Assembly (NCBI GenBank): GCA_002309655.1
Contig: DBXM01000023.1
Coordinates: 1-50,517, forward strand
Length of the DNA: 50,517 nt
Source of the DNA: Mageeibacillus sp. UBA1212
GTDB taxonomy: Bacteria; Bacillota; Clostridia; UBA1212
Direction: 5' to 3'
Part shown: positions 25,007 to 35,100 of the stretch, in pieces
Numbering within the stretch: the stretch's first letter is position 1
Layout: every line of letters begins with the position of its first letter
Position numbers and translations under genes: made by a program
The notes under the pieces: generated by a model
Database searches by the model: none
Seen by the model: the letters and a program-made list of their open reading frames with translations, nothing else
What the model was told of the DNA's origin: nothing

Positions 25007-25909
25007 TCAGACGCATTCCTTTTTAAAATTCTCCTCTTTTTTCGCATTGTTTTCTCGAATTTGTCTGATTACCAAAAATATGACAACGGCGGCCGCCAAA
25101 ACAGTGCACGCCGCCGCAACCGTTACCCATAGAACCCGGTTCGCGTTCCGGTTCAGCCCTCTGTAAGCGTTTTTCTCGACATTCAGCCGCAATTCCCTGT
25201 ACCCGTCGACAGAATACGATTTTTCGCGGATTTCTTTACTGTCGAGATGCAAACTGTTGCCGAAGTCGAAAACAACGACCTCTTCCCCGCAGAAAATAAG
25301 CGCGGCCTTTTCACTGAAATCGTTATACGAACCCGGATATCTGATGATAACGACCTGATCTGCATCAAGGTTGTTACTGTTTAAATAGTTCCCGATTTCC
25401 TCATAAAAGTGGACATTCTCTCCCTCGGCAAATCCCGGCGCGGTTGTGTTCTTTATAACCATAGTCATTGTATAGCGGTTTTTGAAAAAGTCATAATAAA
25501 CCTTGCAATGTCCGATTACTCTCTCTCTAACCTGACCCTGACCGTCGGGAATTCCGGCCAGAACCGGCACGTATACCGTCGGAGTACTGTCTACCGTTTC
25601 CGCGAACCCTTGGTAATCCGTCCATTTTGCGTTTTTCCAAAACGTTGTGGAAACGCCGTATTCTATAACGTATTTATCAATATCCACGGTATAGTTTTCC
25701 GGACAATACCGCGTGTCCATTCGTGAATATGACTCCGCGATTTCTTCTTCCGTCAGCACTTCGTGCAGAATCGATTGAACGTCTACGGTTCCGTTTATTG
25801 GTTTCGACGGCACATCATAAACTGCGCGGGCGCTGCCGACTCCCGTAATGGATACGGCAACCAAACATGCGACGGCAAAAAGCATCAGTTTAAAAACGGT
25901 TTTCATCAT
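25007..25909 (-). CDS. exported single-pass membrane protein, unknown function
   Basis: 300 residues, not recognised. Signal peptide at residues 1-28 (VFKLMLFAVACLVAVSITG, cleavage after ARA). It has a beta-rich extracellular domain of about 225 residues with many aromatic and acidic residues, including a VVIIRYPGSYNDFS stretch. A transmembrane helix at about 258-282 is followed by a short basic and acidic tail (RENNAKKEENFKKE), so it is type I. The ATG at 25909 (or the adjacent 25906) has TGGAGAATT upstream. It lies 53 bp after topB and may be read from the same transcript. The layout resembles TPM-type or sensor-like membrane proteins, but no motif supports a name. Confidence 0.7.
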   Translation of the reverse strand: MMKTVFKLMLFAVACLVAVSITGVGSARAVYDVPSKPINGTVDVQSILHEVLTEEEIAESYSRMDTRYCPENYTVDIDKYVIEYGVSTTFWKNAKWTDYQGFAETVDSTPTVYVPVLAGIPDGQGQVRERVIGHCKVYYDFFKNRYTMTMVIKNTTAPGFAEGENVHFYEEIGNYLNSNNLDADQVVIIRYPGSYNDFSEKAALIFCGEEVVVFDFGNSLHLDSKEIREKSYSVDGYRELRLNVEKNAYRGLNRNANRVLWVTVAAACTVLAAAVVIFLVIRQIRENNAKKEENFKKECV

Positions 25910-25962
25910 AATTCTCCATGTCGTGTAGCAAAACCGCCGGTAAGATTCCCGCCGCGTCCGCT

Positions 25963-28143
25963 TCAAAAATCAAACACCGCCCTGCTTTTGTCCTCTCCCA
26001 ATTTCAGCGCCGCGTCGAAACTCTTCCCGTTTTTGGAAGTGAACCCGGTGATTTTCGAGGTTTTTCCGGTCTCGAGAAGGAGCTTCATATTGGCCTTGGA
26101 TATCGCCCTGCGGCAGATGAAGAGATTCACGGAGAACTTGCACCCGCTGTCCCTGAAGCCGGTACACCCGTACCCGAAGAAGGTCCTCACGACGTTCTTT
26201 CCGCAGACAGGGCACTTGCCGACGACGTCGCCGACCGACCCGAAATCCGTGTCCGTCTCAGGCGCCGCGACAGCCTTTGCCCCCTCGAACACCTCGGTGA
26301 TCTGCTGCTCCGCAAGCTCCACGCCGCGCCCGATCTGCATTTCACCGTGGAAAATCCGCTTCAAAACCCTGCCGAGTTCCGAAGTTTTGTGCTTGTCCAT
26401 CGATATCTTCATCGCGACAAGACTCTCAATCAGGAACTCGCCGTCCGGAAGGATCGAATAGACGTCCTTTTTCAGGTCGATGTATTTGCTTTTGATCGCG
26501 TTGTTGATGATGCCCGTTCTGGTCGCCTCGGTGCCGAGTTCCAGTCCCTCGAGGATCATTCTGTACTCCTCTGCGTCGTCGGCTCCGTAACCCTCGTCCT
26601 GGGCGGGTTGCGCGTCGTTCTCGGCCGCCTTCGCCTTCTCCTCCCTGAACGGATTCTTGAGGTAGTTGTTCAGCGTCTCGATCGTGTAGTGTTTCGGAGG
26701 GGTCGTCTCCTTTTCGACCGGCTTGAAGTTGATGTTCACCTCGTCGCCCTTTTCCAGCGGCGGAAGGATCTTCTCGCCTGTCGTCGCGTCGTCGTACTTC
26801 ATCCAGCCTTTCTGAACGATAACTGTCCCCTTCAGCACGAAATCCTCGAGTTTTCCGACGCTGACAGTAATTTCCGTCCTGTTCGCGAGGCACGGTTCCT
26901 TGCAGAAAACAGCCGCAAACCTGCGCATCACCGTCGAGTAGACCGTCAGCTCGTCAGGCGTCAGCTTTGTCTTGTCGGGAATTATATACGTCGGCGTGAT
27001 GGCGGAGTGCGACTCGATCTTGGAGTCGTCGAAAATGTTCTTGTCGTCGCGGAAAGCCACGTCGTACTCGAGCTTTGCAACCACGCCGAGCACCTTTTTG
27101 ACCTTGTCCTTTTCGGCGGACGCCAGGTACTCCGAGTTGGTACGCGGGTACGTAAGATACCCCTGCTCGTAGAGCTTCTGAACGATCTCCAGGCTCTTTT
27201 CCATCGGCATTTTGTACTTTTTACCGAGCACGTTCTGGAGCTTCGAAAGCGAGTAGAGCTTGCCCGGCTTCAGCGTGTCCTTTTTCGTCTTTTTCGCCGT
27301 CACGAACGCTTTTTCCGCGTTGTAGCGCGCGCACACCGCCTCGGCCTTGGCCTTCTCGTCCCCGGGAATCTTCAGCTTGCTGGTGAGCGGCACGACGTAG
27401 CCGCCGGTCTCCTCCTGGGAAACGATTCCGAAGTACTTCTCGGGCTTGAAATACCTGATTGCCATGTCACGGTCGTAAATCGCCTTCACGATCGGCACGA
27501 TAACGCGCCCCACGCGCAACAGCCTGCCTGTCCTTATCGTAGCGAATCTCGTCAGATTCACGCCGTACAGCCAGTCAATGTACGTGCGCGCGAAGCCCTC
27601 GCTCGCGAGGTTCTCGTAATCCGCCTCGTCTTTAAGGTCGGCGAGCGCGCTTCTCACCGTCTCCGGAGTCTGGTCGGGAAGCCACAGCCTCTTCAGCTGC
27701 CTTCCGCCGGCGGCAAGCTTCCCGGAGCCGGTGTTGTTCCCGAACGCGTTCATGATGCAGATCCTGACGATGATCTCGCCCTCCCGGTCCGCGTCGCCTG
27801 CGTTTATGACGGTGTCCACGTCTTCCCTGTGGGCCAGTGCCTTTATCGTCTCGAACTGCTGCCTCACGCCGTCGTCAACAAGCCCGTTTTCCCCTTTTCT
27901 TAGGGCAAACCTGAACGTCTCCGGATAGCAGGGAAGCCCCTCCATCGTCCACTTTCTCGGCGCCCCGGGAACAGTCTCCTTCCCGGTGTAGTCCTCAATA
28001 TCGCACAGCGAAAAAAGGTGCCCGAACGCCCACGTCACAATGTAGCCGTCGCACACGATGTACCCGTTTGCCTTTTTCGCGTTCCCGATGGCGGCCGCGA
28101 TATTCCGCGCCAGACTCGGTTTCTCGGCAATAATGAGTTTCAT
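25963..28143 (-). CDS. topB: DNA topoisomerase III (type IA)
   Basis: Relaxes or decatenates DNA through a transient 5'-phosphotyrosine. 726 residues. The N-terminal TOPRIM domain has Glu7 (AEKPS) and the acidic triad in GDADREGE (Asp117, Asp119, Glu121). The catalytic Tyr332 is in YLTYPRTNSEYL. The C-terminus has a zinc-finger-like topoisomerase tail (CPVCGKNVVRTFFGYGCTG ... GCKFSV). The ATG at 28143 has AAAGGA at good spacing; the frame open to 28182 would add 13 unrelated residues. It may be co-transcribed with the NfeD/SPFH pair upstream, since no convincing terminator or promoter lies in 28144-28271. Confidence 0.96.
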   Translation of the reverse strand: MKLIIAEKPSLARNIAAAIGNAKKANGYIVCDGYIVTWAFGHLFSLCDIEDYTGKETVPGAPRKWTMEGLPCYPETFRFALRKGENGLVDDGVRQQFETIKALAHREDVDTVINAGDADREGEIIVRICIMNAFGNNTGSGKLAAGGRQLKRLWLPDQTPETVRSALADLKDEADYENLASEGFARTYIDWLYGVNLTRFATIRTGRLLRVGRVIVPIVKAIYDRDMAIRYFKPEKYFGIVSQEETGGYVVPLTSKLKIPGDEKAKAEAVCARYNAEKAFVTAKKTKKDTLKPGKLYSLSKLQNVLGKKYKMPMEKSLEIVQKLYEQGYLTYPRTNSEYLASAEKDKVKKVLGVVAKLEYDVAFRDDKNIFDDSKIESHSAITPTYIIPDKTKLTPDELTVYSTVMRRFAAVFCKEPCLANRTEITVSVGKLEDFVLKGTVIVQKGWMKYDDATTGEKILPPLEKGDEVNINFKPVEKETTPPKHYTIETLNNYLKNPFREEKAKAAENDAQPAQDEGYGADDAEEYRMILEGLELGTEATRTGIINNAIKSKYIDLKKDVYSILPDGEFLIESLVAMKISMDKHKTSELGRVLKRIFHGEMQIGRGVELAEQQITEVFEGAKAVAAPETDTDFGSVGDVVGKCPVCGKNVVRTFFGYGCTGFRDSGCKFSVNLFICRRAISKANMKLLLETGKTSKITGFTSKNGKSFDAALKLGEDKSRAVFDF

Positions 28144-28271
28144 TTCCCGCGTCCTTTGCCCTCTGCAAAAGGCCTCTCTCACGGAAAAGAGCCGCCGGGC
28201 ACCGTGTTCTTGTGTCCCGATGGCTCCCTCCCATTGTCTATAAAATTAAATCATTGAGCGCAACGCCGCGT

Positions 28272-29225
28272 TCAGTCCTTTTTGACCGCCTGAACCACGC
28301 CTTCCGCAAGACCCGCCACGCCGGCAATCTCCGACGGGATAATGATCTTGGTGGCGCTTCCGTTGGCCGCCGCCTCAAACGCGCGAAGCTTCTGGAGCGT
28401 CAGGTAGCCGTCTCCGGGCTGTGCCTCGTTGATATACCTGATGGCGTCCGCCTGTGCCTCCTGAACGGTACGAAGCGCCAGCGCCTCGCCTTCCGCCTCT
28501 TTGATCTTGGCCTCCTTCACGGCCTCCGCCTTCAAGATTGCGGCCTCCTTTTCTGCCTGCGCCGCCAGGATCTGGCTCTCCTTGAGACCTTCCGCCACGA
28601 GGATCTTGCTCTGCTTTTCGCCCTCGGCTCTCAGAATGGCTTCACGTCTCTGGCGCTCAGCCTTCATCTGCTTCTCCATCGCGTCCTGAATTTCTGCCGG
28701 CGGGATGATGTTCTTGAGCTCGACGCGGGTCACTTTAATGCCCCACGGGTCCGTCGCCTCGTCGAGAATCGCTCTGATCTTGGAGTTGATCGTGTCTCTC
28801 GAAGTGAGCGTGTGGTCGAGCTCCAGCTCGCCTATAATGTTTCTCAGCGTCGTAGCCGAGAGATTCTCGATAGCAGTGATCGGCCTGTCGACGCCGTACG
28901 TGAAGAGCTTCGGGTCGGTGATGCAGTAGAACACGACCGTGTCGATCTGCATCGTGACGTTGTCCTTCGTGATGACCGGCTGAGGCGGAAAGTCGACGAC
29001 CTGCTCCTTGAGCGAGACCTGCTTCGCAATCTTGTCGATTATCGGCATCTTAAAATGAACGCCGGTCTGCCACGTCGTGTAGTACGATCCGAGCCTCTGA
29101 ATGACGTAGGCCTTGGCCTGCGGAACGATCTTAATGCTTGAAATAATTACTATGAGTATCAGGGCGACTACCGCGACTATCGCGACGATAACGCCCGGTG
29201 TCAGTGCGAGAATAAGTCCTGTCAT
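28272..29225 (-). CDS. SPFH/Band 7 (stomatin-like) membrane protein
   Basis: 317 residues. One N-terminal transmembrane helix (about 8-30) is followed by the SPFH domain starting IVPQAKAYVIQRLGSYYTTWQTG, with the stomatin-type block DATDPWGIKVTRVELKNIIPP, then a long Ala/Glu/Lys coiled coil (about 185-265). These proteins scaffold functional membrane microdomains and act with NfeD partners; the NfeD gene lies 15 bp upstream in the same operon. The ATG at 29225 follows AGGAGG. Confidence 0.93.
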   Translation of the reverse strand: MTGLILALTPGVIVAIVAVVALILIVIISSIKIVPQAKAYVIQRLGSYYTTWQTGVHFKMPIIDKIAKQVSLKEQVVDFPPQPVITKDNVTMQIDTVVFYCITDPKLFTYGVDRPITAIENLSATTLRNIIGELELDHTLTSRDTINSKIRAILDEATDPWGIKVTRVELKNIIPPAEIQDAMEKQMKAERQRREAILRAEGEKQSKILVAEGLKESQILAAQAEKEAAILKAEAVKEAKIKEAEGEALALRTVQEAQADAIRYINEAQPGDGYLTLQKLRAFEAAANGSATKIIIPSEIAGVAGLAEGVVQAVKKD

Positions 29226-29240
29226 TTTGGTTTCCTCCTA

Positions 29241-29717
29241 TTATTCTTCATTGACCGGTGCTTCGCTGACCGGTGCCTCATCCGGCGCCACCTGCTTCAC
29301 GACGGCCTTCACGCCCTCGATTCTGACGACTTCAACGTCCGTTCCCGCGGGAATCACTTCGCCGTTTTCGCTGCGCGCGCTCCAGACTATTCCTTCAATC
29401 TTAACGTTTCCGGTTCCGGCAAGGTTGTTCACTTCCTCGCCCGTAATACATCGTCTGCCCAGCACACGGTCGCTGTTGGTGGGCATGTATTTCTTCCTCC
29501 CAAGCAGCTTTTTGGCAATCGGTCTCGTCAGCACGAGCAGTACCACTGATACTGTCGCGAACGCAACAAACTGCCACACTACCGGTACTTTGCAGGCAGC
29601 CAAAATCATGGCGACAAGGCTTCCGGCGCAGAACCAGACCGTTGCAAGACCGGCTGTCGCAAGCTCGATGACAAGCATCACAACGAACACAACAGCCCAT
29701 ACAATTATCCAAATCAT
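29241..29717 (-). CDS. NfeD family membrane protein
   Basis: 158 residues of the short NfeD type without the ClpP-like protease domain. Three to four hydrophobic helices lie in the first 75 residues, then an OB-fold domain (VLGRRCITGEEVNN ... NGEVIPAGTDVEVVRIEG) typical of NfeD C-termini. It is the partner of the SPFH protein encoded 15 bp downstream; together they organise membrane microdomains. The ATG at 29717 has AAAGGAG. A strong promoter lies at 29794-29822. Confidence 0.9.
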   Translation of the reverse strand: MIWIIVWAVVFVVMLVIELATAGLATVWFCAGSLVAMILAACKVPVVWQFVAFATVSVVLLVLTRPIAKKLLGRKKYMPTNSDRVLGRRCITGEEVNNLAGTGNVKIEGIVWSARSENGEVIPAGTDVEVVRIEGVKAVVKQVAPDEAPVSEAPVNEE

Positions 29718-29793
29718 ACTTCTGCTCCTTTCCGGCACAGCAAAAACTGCATGCCGCCTATTTTAATGTGAAGTGTTTTCTTACACCCCGTAT

Positions 29794-29822
29794 ATTGTAC
29801 CATTTCTCCCGCCGCTTTTCAA
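29794..29822 (-). promoter_or_regulatory. promoter of the NfeD-SPFH operon
   Basis: Minus strand TTGAAA (29817-29822), 17-bp spacer, TACAAT (29794-29799). Confidence 0.8.
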
Positions 29823-29897
29823 GAAGAATCGGTCGAAAACGCCGCAAACCCGCCGGCAAACCCGACGGCAATCCTCCGCCTCTGCTCTTCCCTCATC

Positions 29898-29934
29898 AAA
29901 AAATCCGCGGCCCCAAAAAACCAAGGCCGCGGAT
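29898..29934 (-). terminator. terminator of the unknown membrane-anchored gene
   Basis: Perfect 10-bp arms ATCCGCGGCC (29903-29912) and GGCCGCGGAT (29925-29934) followed on the minus strand by TTTTTT; 53 bp after the stop at 29988. Confidence 0.9.
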
Positions 29935-29987
29935 CGTTCCGGTTTTTACCTATTTTTCGGGAAAAACCCTTCCCGGTGAGCCGCAGG

Positions 29988-30695
29988 TTACGCCGTCTTT
30001 CCCTCCAGATAGTTTAAAAGGTCTTTCTGGCAGGCAGCATACACGCCGTCCGGGTCGTCCTCGGGGTACATGGCGTTCACGCCCGGTGCGGGAATCTCAA
30101 ACGGATACCCTGCCTCTTCACCATTCGGTATCACAAGTATCCACGCCTTATCTGTTTCCTTTATCATCTTCCTGAAGTCGTTGACAATGATGACGGTAGC
30201 GTCCTCAAGGTAGTAATAGTAAGCTGTCCGGAGACTTACGGTACCGGTATTCGTCCACGTAAGGTCGATCGCGCTCTTCTTTTCTTTGTCAACAGTCAGC
30301 ATGCGGGTCAGGCACTCCGCCTGAAACGCGGTAATCTCCGTAATATCCCGGGCCGTCAGTATCTCCGCGGACTCCTGCTCGTTCAATTTCTTCATGGCGA
30401 AACGCTTCCCGAAGAACATATTGGGCGTGTAGCCGAAATAGTAGTCCTCTCCGTCGATCTTTACGGTCCCGCCGGTGGAAAAGCCGGCCTTCTCTTCAAT
30501 ATCATCTTCTGAAATAACAGTCTTGGAACCGGCGAAGAATTCCACCGCTGAAGTAATCGGCGTCCTTTCTTTATTGCGTGAATTAGTCCTGTGTCCGCTC
30601 GCCCTGACTCCCTGAACAGTCAGAAATGCGCCAACGCCTGTGACCAGCACAGCAGCGGCTACCAGGAGGATTGTAATTATAGTTTTCCTTTTCAT
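29988..30695 (-). CDS. membrane-anchored exported protein, unknown function
   Basis: 235 residues, not recognised. A single N-terminal helix (about 5-27, TIITILLVAAAVLVTGVGA) acts as signal anchor; the remaining 205 residues should lie outside. Visible features are a KIDGEDYYFGYTPNMFFG strand pair, a helical segment around ILTARDITEITAFQAECLTRML, and a YYYYLEDATVIIV strand. The ATG at 30695 has AAAGGAG. It is monocistronic, with its own promoter and terminator. Two Cys residues (in AECLT and AACQK) are spaced widely; no catalytic motif is apparent. Confidence 0.72.
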   Translation of the reverse strand: MKRKTIITILLVAAAVLVTGVGAFLTVQGVRASGHRTNSRNKERTPITSAVEFFAGSKTVISEDDIEEKAGFSTGGTVKIDGEDYYFGYTPNMFFGKRFAMKKLNEQESAEILTARDITEITAFQAECLTRMLTVDKEKKSAIDLTWTNTGTVSLRTAYYYYLEDATVIIVNDFRKMIKETDKAWILVIPNGEEAGYPFEIPAPGVNAMYPEDDPDGVYAACQKDLLNYLEGKTA

Positions 30696-30752
30696 GAATA
30701 TCCACTCCTTTAAAAGGGCTCAACACGACCGAAAATAGAATCTTCTAAGCCT

Positions 30753-30779
30753 ATTATACCCCCCCACCGGGAATGTCAA
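30753..30779 (-). promoter_or_regulatory. candidate promoter of the unknown exported protein
   Basis: Minus strand TTGACA (30774-30779) and TATAAT (30753-30758), both consensus but only 15 bp apart, with a run of seven G in the spacer. The short spacer may make it weak or regulator-dependent. Confidence 0.55.
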
Positions 30780-30850
30780 CAGATATCTTATAAAATATCA
30801 ACAAATTCAGGAAATTCAGGAAAAAATCGCATAAAAGCCGGTCTTTCCAC

Positions 30851-31489
30851 TTATTCCTCCGTTCCGTGCGCAACCGGCAGACTCCACCTGAACGTCGCCG
30901 CCAGTATCCTCAGCACGAACGTCACCGCCGCTCCCGCGATCATCGGAATGATCTCCCCCGCGAAAAAGTGCAGGATAAGAAAGACCACCGACCCGAGCAG
31001 CGAGGCGGTCGCATAAAAATGCTTCACGAAAACATGCGGCCGGTTGCCGGCGAAAACGTCTCTCATGATGCCTCCGCCGACACCCGTCACAACTCCCACG
31101 AAAATGAGAAGGAAATAGTTGTCTTGAAATCCCGCTTCGACCGCAATCCTCATTCCTACGACAGTAAAAATGGCCAGGCCCAGTGAGTCCATCACAAGCA
31201 GCAGCTTGTCCATGAATATTTTGTATCCGCCCTTCGCCCTTCTCAGCACCGGAAAGAACATGACAAGCGCGGTCCCCAGCGCCACGAGCGCGTACACCGG
31301 ATTCGTGAACGTTCTCGGCGGCAGTATCCCGAGGATCACGTCCCTCAGAACTCCCCCTCCGGTAGCGGTCACAAGGCCCAGAATCGCGACTCCGAAAATG
31401 TCCATCTTTTTCTCAACGGCAACGAGCGCTCCCGACACCGCGAAAGCGACCGTTCCGATGATCTCAAGCACAACAACAAGTATTTCCAA
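30851..31489 (-). CDS. TRIC-family cation channel (YicG/UPF0126-like)
   Basis: 212 residues with seven hydrophobic helices and the internal duplication of bacterial TRIC channels: GGGVLRDVILG in the first half and GGGIMRDVFAG in the second, each with the conserved glycine triplet and Arg-Asp. Forms a trimeric monovalent-cation channel in the cytoplasmic membrane. The start is set at TTG 31489, whose upstream site (CTGGGT) is weak; a GTG six codons later is possible. A lone TATAAT (31574-31579) upstream with no good -35 may be its promoter. Confidence 0.88.
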   Translation of the reverse strand: MEILVVVLEIIGTVAFAVSGALVAVEKKMDIFGVAILGLVTATGGGVLRDVILGILPPRTFTNPVYALVALGTALVMFFPVLRRAKGGYKIFMDKLLLVMDSLGLAIFTVVGMRIAVEAGFQDNYFLLIFVGVVTGVGGGIMRDVFAGNRPHVFVKHFYATASLLGSVVFLILHFFAGEIIPMIAGAAVTFVLRILAATFRWSLPVAHGTEE

Positions 31490-31623
31490 AACGTTTTACC
31501 CAGTCCGGGTGCTTTTGTAAAACAAATACCCGGGCCCCATTCCTTCCCTGTTTTCGCCCGCGCGACCATACTTATTATACGCGCGGGCCGGCTCTTTTCA
31601 CCGGCGCGCATATAATAGCAGAG

Positions 31624-31995
31624 TCACGCCGCAAAATCCAGATAATCTTTTGCGGCCGTCAGGAATTCGCCCACGGTTGGTCTGCCTTTCGAGGGCCGGT
31701 AGCTGTCTCCGAAAACCTCTCTGAACCTCTCTCTGTCCCCAACCGTCCAGCCTTTCTGCAGCGCCTCCCTCGCGGCCTTCTCAACCGCGGCCGCGGATTT
31801 CCCGCGTTTTTTTGCTATTTCAGGGTAAATTTCCTTGGTCAGCGACCCGTACACTTCTTCGCTCTCAAGCGCCATCACGACCGCGTCCGCCACGACCGAA
31901 AACCCCTGGCCGGTCCTCGGAATCCCGAGTTCTCCGAGCAGCCTTCTTACTTTTTTCTCCGTTCCGCCAAAATTATCTTCGTTTTTGCGTCCCAT
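31624..31995 (-). CDS. stand-alone Spo0A C-terminal DNA-binding domain protein
   Basis: 123 residues. The whole protein corresponds to the Spo0A effector domain: RRLLGELGIPRTGQGFSVVADAVVMAL, then the helix-turn-helix region SLTKEIYPEIAKKRGKSAAA (from about 51), VEKAAREAL, and a C-terminal PTVGEFLTAAKDYL. The receiver domain and phosphorylatable Asp of Spo0A are missing, and the ATG at 31995 follows GGGAGGGG, so this is not a truncated call. Expected to bind DNA in the nucleoid without phosphorelay control. The sequence is divergent at the recognition helix, so 0A-box binding is uncertain. Monocistronic, with a modest promoter at 32015-32042. Confidence 0.85.
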   Translation of the reverse strand: MGRKNEDNFGGTEKKVRRLLGELGIPRTGQGFSVVADAVVMALESEEVYGSLTKEIYPEIAKKRGKSAAAVEKAAREALQKGWTVGDRERFREVFGDSYRPSKGRPTVGEFLTAAKDYLDFAA

Positions 31996-32014
31996 ATTAT
32001 CCCCTCCCGGAACA

Positions 32015-32042
32015 ATACTAACGCATTTTCCAAATTTGTAAA
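32015..32042 (-). promoter_or_regulatory. candidate promoter of the Spo0A-like gene
   Basis: Minus strand TTTACA (32037-32042), 16-bp spacer, TAGTAT (32015-32020). Confidence 0.45.
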
Positions 32043-32129
32043 GAGCGGGAAATATTTTTCTGCGCGTTTTTTGATATTTCCGTTTTTTCCAACCGGATCC
32101 GGCGGTTTTTCACGCAGCCCGCGCGGATT

Positions 32130-35100
32130 TTATTCCACCGAAAGCCCGTTCAGCGACGCGTCCATGTCGGTCATGAACACCTCGGCAAAGCCGGTTCTGG
32201 CAGGGGCGGGAATCTCGCAGAACAGGCCGCTGTCGATCCACACGAGCACCGAGTTTTTGCCTGTTTCAAGGCGGAAATTGTGAAAATCAAGCGACGTGAA
32301 GAAGAAGTCCTCGCGCCGGAAGAGTTCACGCGTGACGCCGCCGAAGTTCGATGTGAAGACAAGCGTTTTCGCAGGAACGTTGAAGCGAAGCTCATAGAAG
32401 CCGTTTTCGCCGCAGGCCGTCCTGAAGCCGAAGCCGTTGCGGACGCGGGAATAGTCGTAGTCGTTCGCCCTAAAAGCGCATTCCAGACTGAATTCTGTAT
32501 ATTCTCCAAGGGTGCGCAGAGACGTCTCGCCGCTCATTGTTTTGCACCTGAGATATACCTTTTTGTTCTCGTTTTCCGCCGACGAGTTTTCCGGGAGGTC
32601 AAACATTTTGCCGAGCGAGGCTGTGAGTTTCGCGCGCGCCGCCGCGGCTATCGACTCCCCGTCAACGCTGCTCTCGATCCTGCAGAAATCAAACACAGCA
32701 AAGCCGCCCGGATTAATGCCGGCGTTTTCGACGCCCACGTATACGTCCTCGCCGCCGTCCGCGCCGTCGACCGTAAACTCTAAAGAAGCGTCAACAGGTG
32801 TCGTCGCGACAACCATTTTGGATGCGATCCGCTCGCCCGTCAGTATTTTTTCCGCGAAAAGCACCGCGCCGCTCTCTCCCGTGAGGAGTTCGCACCTGAA
32901 AACGTGGCGGCCGTTCGCGAGCCTGAGTCCCTCAGAGGCGGAAACCCTGCCGTATTCGAAGTGCTCGATGCAGCCCTTTTCCTTGTCAGCGTAGATGACA
33001 GTGTGGACGGATTCAGGGGTCTTGTTGGGTCTTAAGGTCCAGTTCGCGAAGCCGCCCAGCGTGAAGTCGCCGTTCCGGAAGTCGGAGGTCGACGTGATGC
33101 CGCAGTCGGTTATTATGTCGGTGGCCTTGATCGGGCCGAGGGTGCAGTTCCCGTTGTAGCGGTTGCCGAAAATGCGCACGCACTTCACCGGCGAGTAGTC
33201 GTCCGTCTCGGTGTTGTCAAAAGGCTGCTTTCCGTTGTACGGGTTGTCGAACCAGGCGCCGACAGGGTTCACGCACGTAAGGTAGTTGTCGGTGGCTTCG
33301 ACGTCGCTGATCTCCTCGCGTTCCTGGATCGGGTCGCTGGTGCCCCAGGTTATGAAGCAGATCGCCTTCCCGCCGCCGGAATTCAGGTAGCTGTGGCGCA
33401 CCGTGATGTGGCGCACGCTGTTGTCCTCGCCCTTGGTGTTGGTCCACCAGAGCAGGCCGCGCGGGTCGTGGTAGTGCGTCGACATGACCACCGCGTCGTC
33501 GTTGGACTGGAAGAAGCAGCGGTTTACAAAAACGTTTTTCGCTCCGCAGACGCCGAGTCCGTCGCCGCTGACGCATTTGACGCGGTGGAGCTTAAGGTCG
33601 GCGAGGTAGACGTTTTCGCAGTGGTTGAACGACGTATGGTAGTTGTTGGAGCGGATGATCTCGATGCCGCTGACCTCCACGTTTTTGCACAGGAAGAATC
33701 CAAGCGGGATGCAGTGAATCCTTCTGTAGCAACCCACCGAGTAGCCCGGCATTCCCACGTTCTCTTCGGAGCCGGTGTCGAGCATCCTGATTGCGCCGTG
33801 ACCGGTTATTTTAATGTTGCGGTTGTTCGCCGCCTGGATCAGGGGCAGGTTGGCGGTGTGGAGATTGTGGGTCCAGTTGATGCCGGGAATGATATCGTCG
33901 TGGCCGTACGCCGGCTCGTATGTGTAGTCGCGGCGCAGCTGTGACTGCCAGAGAACCGCTCCTTTTTCAAGGTGCAGCTCCACGTTGTCGCGCATCAGAA
34001 GAGACGTTACGATAAACCGTCTGCCGTAGATCCCATCCGCGCCGGGAACAACGACCGTGCCGCCTCCGAAAGAGGAAACGCTGTCTATCGCCTTCTGGAT
34101 CGCCGCGGTGTCGTCGGTGAAGCCGTCGCCCTTCGCTCCGAAATCAGTAATACTCACGGTCAGCGCCGGCAGCTCGAACCTGTACGGATTGACGTCGAGG
34201 CACTCGAAATTCTCAATGTAGAACCTGTCGCACAGGCACTGCGTTTTTCCCTCTTTTTCGGCAAAAACGAGCATCTGATATGGCAGGAACGTCGTTACGT
34301 TGTCCCTGAACGGAACGTTTTCGATAACGAATTCCGCGCCCGCGGCGATATTTTCCGGAAAAGCAGCCGATGCCAGATATTTCTTGCCCGAGACGGTCTC
34401 TTTGTACGGTCCGAAGCCCGTGTCGTCGGCCATCGTTCCCGCATATACGGAGAGCTTCCCGCCTTTAAATTCCGCAAGGTTTTCCAGTCCCGCTGCGGAA
34501 ATATTACCGGGAAATCTGCCGCGCACGAAAAACGTGTCCTTGTCGGGCTCCGCGGTGCACTCGACGATTTCCGCGAGCGGCTCGTAAAGCGGCGTCTCCT
34601 GCTCGAACGAGTACCTTTCAAAAACAATCTCTCCGGTTCCCTCGCTCGCGAACCTGAGTGACGTCAGCCGTCCCTCGCAGCCCGGGCATGCCGAGAGGTT
34701 GAAATAGTACGCGTGCGGCTCATTGTCTTCTTTAAGGTCGAGCGTGACCGCGTTTTCCGGCGAAAAATCTCCGCCGTCCGCAGCGAAGCTGACCGTTATT
34801 CTTTTTGCGTCCGAAAGATTCCTGATGACAGCGAAAACGGTATTTCTGAGCGGCATTTTCATGCTGTAGCAGCCGCCCGCGTCGGTAGGCAGATCGAGCG
34901 CCTCGAAGTACCCTCTTCCGTTTATCCGGAGCGAGAGCGCGGTCCCCTTGTCGGCAATCGAAGCGTCGCCGCCGGCATTGTAGAAATGTGCCTGGCCGCC
35001 CCATTCGCCGAGGGTGTTCTTGACGTAAACCGGGCCGATCTTAAGCGAGACTTCGTCGCCCGCGGCGCACTCCAGGAGATACCTGACCGGCTCGAAATCC

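Noticed and set aside
25918..27903. 661-codon plus-strand open frame opposite topB
   Set aside because: Antisense shadow of a fully conserved topoisomerase; Arg/Val-rich low-complexity translation and no ribosome binding site.
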